DNA of 51,820 nucleotides from Pseudomonas sp. TH10 (lineage in GTDB: Bacteria > Pseudomonadota > Gammaproteobacteria > Pseudomonadales > Pseudomonadaceae), in contig NZ_JAEKEG010000019.1 in the NCBI RefSeq assembly GCF_016651255.1, positions 1-51,820 of the forward strand, read 5' to 3'. The notes under the pieces were generated by a model, which had not been told where the DNA came from, searched no databases, and was given only the letters and a program-made list of their open reading frames with translations. Below are positions 16,220-25,427 of this stretch, one piece after another. The first letter of the stretch is position 1. Each line of letters begins with the position of its first letter. The translations under genes and the position numbers were made by a program.

Positions 16220-17583
16220 ATGACCAGCAACAACCCGCAAACCCGCGAGTGGCAAGCGCTCAGCAATGATCACCACCTGGCGCCGTTCAGCGATTTCAAG
16301 CAGCTGAAAGAGAAAGGCCCGCGGATCATCACTAACGCCAAGGGCGTTTACCTGTGGGACAGCGAAGGCAACAAGATCCTCGACGGCATGGCGGGTCTGT
16401 GGTGTGTGGCCATCGGTTACGGTCGCGATGAACTGGCTGATGCTGCCGCCAAACAGATGCGCGAACTCCCTTACTACAACCTGTTCTTCCAGACCGCGCA
16501 CCCGCCGGCACTGGAACTGGCCAAGGCCATCGCCGACGTTGCGCCAGAAGGCATGAACCATGTGTTCTTCACCGGTTCCGGCTCCGAAGGCAACGACACT
16601 ATGCTGCGCATGGTTCGCCACTACTGGGCGATCAAGGGCCAGCCGAACAAGAAAGTCATCATCAGTCGCAAGAACGGTTATCACGGTTCGACCGTGGCCG
16701 GCGCGAGCCTCGGTGGCATGACTTATATGCACGAACAGGGCGACTTGCCGATTCCGGGCATCGTCCACATCGCTCAGCCGTACTGGTTTGCCGAAGGCGG
16801 CGACATGACGCCTGAAGAGTTCGGCATGTGGGCTGCCAACCAGCTGGAAGAAAAATTCTGGAAATCGGCGTTGATAACGTCGGTGCCTTTATTGCCGAGC
16901 CGATCCAGGGTGCCGGTGGCGTGATCATTCCGCCTGAGACCTACTGGCCGCGCATCAAGGAAATCCTCGCCAAGTACGACATTCTCTTCGTCGCCGACGA
17001 AGTGATCTGCGGTTTCGGCCGTACCGGTGAGTGGTTCGGTAGCGATTTCTACGACCTTGCGCCCGACATGATGACCATCGCCAAAGGCCTGACCTCCGGC
17101 TATATCCCGATGGGTGGCCTGATCGTCCGTGACTCAGTGGTGGCAGTGCTCAACGAAGGCGGCGATTTCAACCACGGCTTCACCTACTCCGGTCACCCGG
17201 TGGCGGCAGCGGTCGGTCTGGAAAACATCCGCATTCTGCGCGACGAAAAAATTATCGAGAACGCGCATAACGAAACGGCACCGTATTTGCAGAAACGTCT
17301 GCGGGAACTGAACGATCACCCGTTGGTGGGTGAAGTTCGCGGGGTCGGTCTGCTGGGCGCAATCGAGTTGGTGCAGGACAAGGCCACTCGCAAGCGTTAC
17401 GAAGGCAAGGGCGTCGGCATGATCTGCCGCCAGTTCTGCTTCGACAACGGCCTGATCATGCGCGCTGTGGGCGACACCATGATCATCGCGCCGCCGCTGG
17501 TCATCAGCAAAGCGGAGATCGATGAGCTGGTTACAAAGGCACGCAAATGCCTCGACCTGACCCTCAGTGCGTTGCAGGGCTAG
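16220..17583 (+). pseudogene. spuC: Polyamine:pyruvate aminotransferase SpuC, split by a frameshift
   Basis: PLP-dependent class-III aminotransferase that moves an amino group from putrescine to pyruvate. The first frame (start 16220 after AAGGAGAATTGGC) covers residues 1-212, with FTGSGSEGNDTMLRM and KNGYHGSTVAGASLGG. The second frame begins ILEIGVDNVGAFIAEPIQG and contains LFVADEVICGFGRTG and the PLP lysine in MTIAKGLTSGYIPMGG. One more A in the five-A run at 16851-16855 joins them into 454 residues, the usual length. As read, a protein of 234 residues would end at 16924 and lack the PLP lysine. The lesion is of the same kind as in ssuB. Confidence 0.92.
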
Positions 17584-17641
17584 GTGCTAGGCTCTGAGCG
17601 GGGGAGCTGCGGCGCTCTCGCTCAAAGCTGTCAGAAAGGCT

Positions 17642-17660
17642 GGTCTTTTCTTGAAAGACC
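17642..17660 (+). promoter_or_regulatory. Perfect hairpin between spuC and spuD
   Basis: GGTCTTT-TCTTG-AAAGACC has a 7-bp perfect stem with no T-tract after it. It lies 58 bp after the spuC stop and 94 bp before spuD. It may stabilise or process the mRNA between the catabolic and transport genes. Confidence 0.4.
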
Positions 17661-17754
17661 GCCTCGGATCTTGCCAGACTAGCCGCGGTTCCAGTTGTCC
17701 GGGTTCGGCCGCTGAACAATGTGGTTCAAAAAAGAAAAATTTGGAGCATGACGC

Positions 17755-18864
17755 ATGAAGGCATTAGGTAAAAAGCTTGCTGGCAAGACCCTCCTGGCCA
17801 TGTCCCTGATGGGCATGATGGCAGGGGCGGTTCACGCGGACGACAAAGTGCTGCACGTCTACAACTGGTCCGACTACATCGCTCCGGACACCATCGCCAA
17901 CTTCGAGAAAGAGTCCGGGATCAAAGTCGTCTATGACGTCTTCGACAGCAACGAGACCCTGGAAGCCAAGCTGCTGGCAGGCAAGTCCGGCTACGACGTG
18001 GTCGTGCCGTCCAACAACTTCCTCGCCAAGCAGATCAAGGCTGGCGTTTACCAGGAGCTGGATCAGTCCAAGCTGCCTAACTGGAAGAACCTGAACCAGG
18101 ATCTGCTCAAGGCCGTTTCGGTCAGCGACCCAGGTAACAAACACGCCTTCCCGTACATGTGGGGCTCGATCGGCATTGGTTATAACGCCGAGAAGGTCAA
18201 GGCTGCGCTGGGCGTCGACACCATCGATTCGTGGGACGTGCTGCTCAAGCCTGAAAACATCGCCAAGCTCAAGGGCTGCGGTGTGAGCTTCCTCGATTCG
18301 CCGACCGAAATGCTCCCGGTCGCGCTGCACTACCTGGGCCTTCCAACCGACAGCCAGAAGAAAGAAGACATCAAGAAAGCCGAGGAACTGTTCCTCAAGA
18401 TTCGTCCTTCGATCACCTACTTCCACTCCTCCAAGTACATCTCGGACCTGGCCAACGGCAACATCTGCGTAGCCGTCGGCTACTCGGGTGACGTGCAGCA
18501 AGCCAAGTCCCGTGCCGCTGAAGCCGGTGACAAGGTGAAGGTCAGCTACAACATTCCGAAAGAAGGTGCCGGCAGCTTCTTCGACATGGTCGCCATCCCT
18601 AAAGATGCCGAAAACGTCGAAGGTGCCTACAAGTTCATGACCTTCCTGATGAAGCCGGAAATCATGGCAGAGATCACCAACGCCGTGCGCTTCCCGAACG
18701 GTAACGCAGCGGCAACAGCGCTGGTTGATAAAGACATCACCAGCGACCCGGGCGTTTATCCACCAGCCGATGTTCTGGCCAAGCTGTACGCGATTGCCGA
18801 CTTGCCGGCCGCTACCCAGCGAATCCTGACCCGCAGCTGGACCAAGATCAAATCGGGTAAATAA
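17755..18864 (+). CDS. spuD: Polyamine ABC transporter substrate-binding protein SpuD
   Basis: Periplasmic PotF-type receptor of 369 residues, known in P. aeruginosa as the putrescine-preferring member of the SpuD/SpuE pair. The signal peptide is residues 1-28 (ending GAVHA before [17 protein letters not shown]). Binding-site segments include VYNWSDYI near the start, [28 protein letters not shown] and [25 protein letters not shown]. It is followed by a repeat-filled gap and then by its paralogue spuE. The polyamine specificity is inferred from order. Confidence 0.93.
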   Translation: MKALGKKLAGKTLLAMSLMGMMAGAVHADDKVLHVYNWSDYIAPDTIANFEKESGIKVVYDVFDSNETLEAKLLAGKSGYDVVVPSNNFLAKQIKAGVYQELDQSKLPNWKNLNQDLLKAVSVSDPGNKHAFPYMWGSIGIGYNAEKVKAALGVDTIDSWDVLLKPENIAKLKGCGVSFLDSPTEMLPVALHYLGLPTDSQKKEDIKKAEELFLKIRPSITYFHSSKYISDLANGNICVAVGYSGDVQQAKSRAAEAGDKVKVSYNIPKEGAGSFFDMVAIPKDAENVEGAYKFMTFLMKPEIMAEITNAVRFPNGNAAATALVDKDITSDPGVYPPADVLAKLYAIADLPAATQRILTRSWTKIKSGK

Positions 18865-18869
18865 ATAAA

Positions 18870-18969
18870 CCTGTAGGAGCGAGCTCGCTCGCGAAGAACG
18901 CTGGAGCACCGTTGGGTGTCAGGCCTCCTTGGTTATCGTTGGCGACCATCGCGAGCGAGCTCCTACAGG
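18870..18969. repeat. REPIN-like paired inverted repeat inside the spu operon
   Basis: CCTGTAGGAGCGAGCTCGCT at the left and its near reverse complement ending TCCTACAGG at the right, about 50 bp apart. It lies between spuD and spuE within one transcript, so its hairpins could protect the upstream mRNA or lower downstream expression. Confidence 0.8.
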
Positions 18970-18982
18970 GCTATATGCATAA

Positions 18983-20197
<1,215 letters not shown>

Positions 20198-20264
20198 GGC
20201 ACAAACTATCCTGGGTTCGTCTGTATTGGGCGAACTGCACTCTTTTTTTCTGGGAGTTTCGTAA

Positions 20265-21407
20265 ATGGCAGTTGCCTCCGGCGCCTATAAGAAAGCCCTC
20301 GAGGGCGACCAGACACCGAAGCAGGTGTTGGTCAAAATCGACCGGGTCACGAAGAAGTTCGACGAGACGATTGCCGTGGACGACGTGTCCCTGGAAATCA
20401 AAAAGGGCGAGATCTTCGCTCTGCTCGGCGGTTCGGGATCGGGCAAATCCACTCTGCTGCGGATGCTGGCAGGGTTCGAACGGCCCACGGAGGGGCGCAT
20501 TTTTCTCGACGGCGTCGACATCACCGACATGCCGCCGTACGAACGTCCGATCAACATGATGTTCCAGTCGTACGCCTTGTTTCCGCACATGACCGTGGCG
20601 CAGAACATCGCCTTCGGCCTCAAGCAGGACAAGATCCCGGCCGCTGAAGTCGATGCCCGCGTGGCCGAGATGCTCAAACTGGTGCAGATGAGCCAGTACG
20701 CCAAGCGCAAGCCGCACCAACTGTCTGGCGGTCAGCGTCAGCGTGTGGCGCTGGCGCGTTCGCTGGCCAAGCGGCCGAAGCTGTTGCTGCTCGACGAACC
20801 GATGGGCGCACTGGACAAGAAACTGCGTTCGCAGATGCAGCTTGAGTTGGTGGAAATCATCGAGCGCGTGGGTGTGACCTGCGTGATGGTGACGCATGAC
20901 CAGGAAGAGGCCATGACCATGGCCGAGCGCATCGCGATCATGCACCTGGGCTGGATCGCCCAGATCGGCAGCCCGATCGACATCTACGAGACCCCGACCA
21001 GCCGTCTGGTCTGCGAATTCATCGGCAACGTGAACATCTTCGAAGGCGAAGTGATCGACGACGCCGAAGGCCACGCGACCATCACCTGCAAAGACCTCGA
21101 TCGGCAGATCTACGTCGGCCACGGCATCAGTACTTCGGTGCAGGACAAGTCGGTCACCTACGCGATTCGCCCGGAGAAGCTGCTGGTCACCGCCGATCAA
21201 CCGACCTGCGAATACAACTGGTCGAGCGGCAAGGTGCATGACATCGCCTACCTCGGCGGGCACTCGGTGTTCTACGTCGAACTGCCGAGCGGCAAGCTGG
21301 TGCAGTCGTTCGTCGCCAATGCCGAGCGTCGCGGCGCGCGGCCGACCTGGGGCGATCAGGTTTACGTGTGGTGGGAAGACGATAGCGGCGTGGTACTTCG
21401 CTCATGA
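20265..21407 (+). CDS. spuF: Polyamine ABC transporter ATPase SpuF
   Basis: ATPase of the polyamine importer (PotA/PotG type), 380 residues. It shows Walker A GGSGSGKSTLL, the Q-loop MMFQSYALFPHM, the signature LSGGQRQR, Walker B LLLLDEPMGALDKK and the switch VTHD, then a C-terminal TOBE-type regulatory domain. The stop overlaps the spuG start by 4 bp, so the two are coupled. It is intact. Confidence 0.95.
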   Translation: MAVASGAYKKALEGDQTPKQVLVKIDRVTKKFDETIAVDDVSLEIKKGEIFALLGGSGSGKSTLLRMLAGFERPTEGRIFLDGVDITDMPPYERPINMMFQSYALFPHMTVAQNIAFGLKQDKIPAAEVDARVAEMLKLVQMSQYAKRKPHQLSGGQRQRVALARSLAKRPKLLLLDEPMGALDKKLRSQMQLELVEIIERVGVTCVMVTHDQEEAMTMAERIAIMHLGWIAQIGSPIDIYETPTSRLVCEFIGNVNIFEGEVIDDAEGHATITCKDLDRQIYVGHGISTSVQDKSVTYAIRPEKLLVTADQPTCEYNWSSGKVHDIAYLGGHSVFYVELPSGKLVQSFVANAERRGARPTWGDQVYVWWEDDSGVVLRS

Positions 21408-22324
21408 ACATGCGCAAATTCAAACGCCGCCTCAATCGAATAATTCCCGGTGGCCGCCAGCTGGTCATCGGGGTTCCGTTCATCTGGCTGTTCCTGTTCT
21501 TCATGTTGCCGTTCTTCATCGTGTTGAAGATCAGCTTCGCCGAAGCCGACGTGGCCATTCCGCCGTACACCGAGATCTACAGCTTCATCGACCAGAAGCT
21601 CCAGGTGCTGTTGAACCTGGGCAACTACGCGATGCTGGGCGACGACGAGCTGTACATCGCCGCGTATCTTGGCTCGCTGAAGATGGCGCTGATCAGCACT
21701 GTCCTCTGCCTGCTGATCGGCTATCCGATGGCCTACGCCATCGCCAGTGCCCGCAAAGAGATGCAGACGGTGCTGGTGCTGCTGATCATGATGCCGACCT
21801 GGACCGCGATCCTGATCCGCGTGTATGCGTGGATGGGCATCCTCAGTAACAACGGTCTGCTCAACGGTTTCCTGATGAGCATGGGCTTTATCGACGAGCC
21901 GCTGCAGATCCTCAACACTAACCTTGCGGTGTACATCGGCGTCGTTTACTCGTACCTGCCGTTCATGATCCTGCCGCTGTACGCCAACCTGGTGAAGCAC
22001 GATCACAGCTTGCTGGAAGCCGCTTCCGACCTCGGTTCGAGCACCTTCAACAGCTTCTGGAAAATCACCATTCCGCTGTCCAAGAACGGGATCATTGCCG
22101 GCTGCATGCTGGTATTCATCCCGGTGGTCGGCGAGTTCGTGATCCCGGAACTGCTCGGCGGTCCGGAAACCCTGATGATCGGTAAAGTGCTCTGGCAAGA
22201 GTTCTTCAACAACCGTGACTGGCCGGTGGCGTCCGCGCTGGCGGTGGTGATGCTGGCGATCCTGATTGTGCCGATCATTCTGTTCAACCGCAGTCAGGCC
22301 AAGGAAATGGAGGGTAAAGAATGA
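21404..22324 (+). CDS. spuG: Polyamine ABC transporter permease SpuG
   Basis: Inner-membrane permease of 306 residues (PotB/PotH type) with about six transmembrane helices. The first is LVIGVPFIWLFLFFMLPFFI. The cytoplasmic EAA loop reads LLEAASDLGSSTFNSFWKIT at about residues 202-221. It overlaps spuF at the start and spuH at the stop, as is normal in this operon. Confidence 0.95.
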   Translation: MNMRKFKRRLNRIIPGGRQLVIGVPFIWLFLFFMLPFFIVLKISFAEADVAIPPYTEIYSFIDQKLQVLLNLGNYAMLGDDELYIAAYLGSLKMALISTVLCLLIGYPMAYAIASARKEMQTVLVLLIMMPTWTAILIRVYAWMGILSNNGLLNGFLMSMGFIDEPLQILNTNLAVYIGVVYSYLPFMILPLYANLVKHDHSLLEAASDLGSSTFNSFWKITIPLSKNGIIAGCMLVFIPVVGEFVIPELLGGPETLMIGKVLWQEFFNNRDWPVASALAVVMLAILIVPIILFNRSQAKEMEGKE

Positions 22325-23210
22325 AGCGCTTCCGTTTCTCCAGCCTGATGCTGGTTCTGGGTCTGTTGTTCATCTACCTGCCGATGCTGATCCTGGTGAT
22401 CTACTCGTTCAACGCCTCCAAGCTGGTGACGGTGTGGGGCGGCTGGTCGATCAAGTGGTACGTCGGCCTTCTCGACAACACGCAACTGATGGGCTCGGTG
22501 TTGCGCTCGCTGGAAATCGCCTGCTACACCGCGGTTGCGGCGGTAGCGCTGGGTACACTGGCGGCCTTCGTGTTGACCCGGATCACCCACTTCAAGGGGC
22601 GCACGTTGTTCGGTGGCCTTGTCACCGCGCCGCTGGTGATGCCCGAGGTGATTACCGGTCTGTCGTTGTTGCTGCTGTTCGTGGCAATGGCACAGATGAT
22701 CGGCTGGCCCCAGGAGCGTGGCATCGTCACCATCTGGATCGCTCACACGACGTTCTGTGCGGCGTATGTGGCGGTGGTGGTGTCGGCGCGCCTGCGTGAG
22801 CTGGACCTGTCGATCGAAGAAGCAGCGATGGACCTTGGCGCACGGCCGTGGAAGGTGTTCTTCCTGATCACCATCCCGATGATCGCGCCATCGCTGGCAG
22901 CGGGGGCATGATGTCCTTCGCGTTGTCCCTGGATGACCTGGTGTTGGCGAGTTTCGTTTCCGGGCCGGGGTCTACGACCTTGCCGATGGAAGTGTTCTCG
23001 GCCGTGCGCCTGGGCGTGAAGCCTGAGATCAACGCCGTGGCCAGTTTGATTCTGCTGGCGGTGTCGCTGGTGACCTTCCTGGTGTGGTTCTTCAGCCGTC
23101 GTGCGGAAGAGTCGCGCAAGAAAGCGATCCAGCAGGCCATTGAGGAAAGCGCTGCCGACTCATGGAAGCAACCGGACGTGCGTCGCGCGCAGGCACCGGA
23201 AGCCGTTTGA
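22321..23210 (+). pseudogene. spuH: Polyamine ABC transporter permease SpuH, split by a frameshift
   Basis: Second permease (PotC/PotI type). The first frame encodes residues 1-195 with the EAA loop IEEAAMDLGARPWKVFFLIT and ends early with ...SLAAGA at 22911. The second frame continues GGMMSFALSLDDLVLASFVSGPG to 23210 with the last two membrane helices and a charged tail. One more G in the five-G run at 22902-22906 (GCG GGG GGC ATG ATG) restores 296 residues, the normal length. As read, the permease loses its C-terminal third and the importer should fail. Confidence 0.92.
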
Positions 23211-23227
23211 GTCTGTAGGCTCGAACA

Positions 23228-23317
23228 CCTGTGGGAGCGAGCCTGCTCGCGATGAAGGTTTAACGTTCAACGAAGATGTTGAATGTCAGTCCGCAATCGC
23301 GAGCAGGCTCACGCCCG
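23228..23317. repeat. REPIN-like paired inverted repeat after spuH
   Basis: CCTGTGGGAGCGAGCCTGCT on the left and CGCGAGCAGGCTCACGC on the right, with a less-conserved spacer. The right arm is degenerate compared with other copies. Confidence 0.75.
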
Positions 23318-23393
23318 CAAGGGCTGTTCGCTGGGTGTGGAGTCCAGGTGCGGCAGCCCCGCAGCATGAAGTCTTCCACAGGTTTTTCAGCGG

Positions 23394-24035
23394 TCAGGAA
23401 ATCCAGGGGGATTGGCGGATGACCTCGACGAAGTTCATCGGCTTGAATCCCGGCTCCTGATCCTTCAGCACATCGGTCTTCACGTTGCCGAACGTGGTCT
23501 GCGGACGGTGGCGCAAGCCGTCGGCAAACGCGCAGATGATGCACTCCTTGAAACCTTCCCCACGCGGGTGCGCATGCACCACCGCTTCACGCTGTACGCT
23601 GCTGAACGCCGCGTAATCCATGCCCAGCACGTCCATCTCGACACCGGCAGTCACCAGCGCCACAGTCGGACGCAAATGCTTCGGCACGCCCGGCGTGGTG
23701 TGCAGGGCAATCGACAACCACACCTGCTCGATGTCGTCATCGCTCAACCCGTAAGGCTTGAGAAACGCTGCTGCCGCATTGGCGCCGTCGACTTCAAAAC
23801 GCTCGTCAGCGCTGCGATGACCTTCAACCAGACCGAGGTCATGGAACATTGCTCCGACGTAGAGCAGTTCAGGATCGTAGGCCAGTTGCTGGCGCTCACC
23901 GCTTAGCGCGCCGAACAAAAATACCCGGCGTGAGTGGTGATAGAGCAGGTCTGACTCGACGTCGCGAATGTATTCGGTGGTGGCCCTGGCCAGGGCGCTG
24001 TCGGGGATCTGGATGCCGGCGATGTGGCTGCTCAT
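23394..24035 (-). CDS. HD-domain metal-dependent hydrolase family protein
   Basis: A 213-residue protein with an HD-type metal site: YHHSRRVFLFGAL, then VGAMFHDLGLVEGH (the HD pair), and later SIALHTTP. This arrangement resembles the cyanamide-hydratase-like branch of HD proteins rather than nucleotide phosphohydrolases, but the substrate is unknown. ATG at 24035 follows GAGGAAAGCACC; the frame extends upstream to 24143, but that part lacks a ribosome site. It is divergent from a GlxA-type regulator, a common regulator-target layout. Confidence 0.75.
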   Translation of the reverse strand: MSSHIAGIQIPDSALARATTEYIRDVESDLLYHHSRRVFLFGALSGERQQLAYDPELLYVGAMFHDLGLVEGHRSADERFEVDGANAAAAFLKPYGLSDDDIEQVWLSIALHTTPGVPKHLRPTVALVTAGVEMDVLGMDYAAFSSVQREAVVHAHPRGEGFKECIICAFADGLRHRPQTTFGNVKTDVLKDQEPGFKPMNFVEVIRQSPWIS

Positions 24036-24188
24036 GGGTGCTTTCCTCGTGGGGAACGCCTTGGTGGCGCTGATGGAACAAGTCTGTTCCTGCACCACAC
24101 AGCGGACAATCAAGCCATGGCTGCGATCCTTGCCAATGAACATGCATATCGCGCCAGCCTCGCTTGTTGCGCCGCGATTGGCTAAGTT

Positions 24189-24292
24189 CCTGTAGGCGCG
24201 AGCTTGCTCGCGATGGAGGTGAACGATGAAGAGGGCTGGCTGGACGAAATGGCGCCATTGAGTCCATTGCGAGCGAGCTCACTCCTGCAGGG
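24189..24292. repeat. REPIN-like paired inverted repeat between HD gene and GlxA regulator
   Basis: Left arm TGTAGGCGCGAGCTTGCTCG and right arm GCGAGCGAGCTCACTCCTGC in inverse orientation, about 50 bp apart. It fills most of the gap between the two divergent starts and may overlap their promoters. Confidence 0.75.
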
Positions 24293-24317
24293 GGCATTGA
24301 ACGGGGGCAAGTCTGTC

Positions 24318-25283
24318 ATGAGTAAAACCGTTGCCATCGTGGTCTTTGCCGGCGTTCAGTCCCTGGACGTCACCGGGCCCATGGATGTGTTTTCCGAGGC
24401 CAATCGTTTCCTGGCACGGGCCGACCACTATCGCCTGGAAGTCATTGGTGTCGAGCATGGGGTGATGGCCTGTTCCAACGGTTTGGCAGTCAATGCCCAT
24501 CGGCATTACTGCGAAGCGCTGGAGGACTATGACCTGCTTCTGGTGGCCGGCGGCCCGCAGTTGCCGTCCATGAATTTCGGCGCGACTTTTGATGCCTGGC
24601 TGCGCGACGCCAGCGCTCGGGCGCAACGGTTCGGCTCGATCTGCAATGGCGCATTCATGCTTGCCCGAGCCGGGCTGCTGGAAGGCAAAACGGTGACCAC
24701 CCACTGGGGCGATGCGGCGGCGCTGGCCGCTTTATGTCCTGGTACGCGTGTCGAAGCCGACCGGCTGTACGTGCAGGATGGCGCGCTGTACACCTCGGCG
24801 GGAGTGACTGCAGGGATTGATCTGTCGCTGTTCCTGCTGGCCCAGGATCACGGCCCGGAAGTCGCCTTGAGCGTGGCGAAGCGCCTGGTGGTGTTCACCC
24901 AGCGCTCGGGCGGGCAGTCGCAGTTCAGTCCATTCCTCACGCCCCATGCCGAACCGACCTCGGCGGTGGCGCTGGTGCAGCTCCATGTGCTGGCCAACCT
25001 CACCGGGGACCTGACCATCGCCGACCTGGCCAACGCCGCAAACATGAGTACCCGTAATTTTTCCCGGGTGTTCGCCCGGGAAGCGAAGATCACCCCGGCG
25101 GAGTTCGTCGAAAGAGCGAGGTTGGATGCGGCGCGGGTGTTGCTGGAGAGCACCCGTGCACCACTGAAGACAGTGGCGTATCAGTGTGGTTTTCGCGATG
25201 CACAGCACATGCGCAGTGTGTTCAACCGGCGGCTGGGGGTGACGCCCCAGCAGTTCAGGCTGAATTTTGCGGTGGTGGTGTGA
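24318..25283 (+). CDS. GlxA-family transcriptional regulator (DJ-1/PfpI plus AraC domain)
   Basis: A 321-residue regulator. Residues about 4-190 form a class-I glutamine-amidotransferase-like DJ-1/PfpI domain (IVVFAGVQSLDVTGPMDVF, then GSICNGAFMLARAGLL with the nucleophile-elbow cysteine). Residues about 215-315 hold an AraC/XylS double helix-turn-helix (LTIADLANAANMSTRNFSR and TVAYQCGFRDAQHMRSVFNRR patterns). ATG at 24318 is chosen over the open frame from 24204, which runs through a repeat. It probably controls its divergent HD neighbour; the effector is unknown. Confidence 0.88.
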   Translation: MSKTVAIVVFAGVQSLDVTGPMDVFSEANRFLARADHYRLEVIGVEHGVMACSNGLAVNAHRHYCEALEDYDLLLVAGGPQLPSMNFGATFDAWLRDASARAQRFGSICNGAFMLARAGLLEGKTVTTHWGDAAALAALCPGTRVEADRLYVQDGALYTSAGVTAGIDLSLFLLAQDHGPEVALSVAKRLVVFTQRSGGQSQFSPFLTPHAEPTSAVALVQLHVLANLTGDLTIADLANAANMSTRNFSRVFAREAKITPAEFVERARLDAARVLLESTRAPLKTVAYQCGFRDAQHMRSVFNRRLGVTPQQFRLNFAVVV

Positions 25284-25312
25284 GGCAGAGGTCTGGGGTG
25301 TCCATGCGCGCC

Positions 25313-25404
25313 CCATCGCGGGCAAGCCCGCTCCCACAATGGTCGCGCCGATTACGAATTATGTGTACGGCGCAAATCCTGTGGGAGCGAGCCTGCTCGC
25401 GAAG
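25313..25404. repeat. REPIN-like paired inverted repeat
   Basis: CATCGCGGGCAAGCCCGCTC at the left and TGTGGGAGCGAGCCTGCTCG at the right. The two arms belong to slightly different subtypes (AAGCCCGC and CCTGCTCG). It lies between the convergent GlxA regulator and acylase genes. Confidence 0.8.
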
Positions 25405-25427
25405 GCGTCAGCCCGGAAAACCAAAAA

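Noticed and set aside
10900-16900. Programmed -1 frameshifting as a shared feature of ssuB and spuC, since both break at five A.
   Set aside because: Neither site is a standard slippery heptamer, no stimulatory structure was recognised, and many other unrelated genes carry similar lesions.
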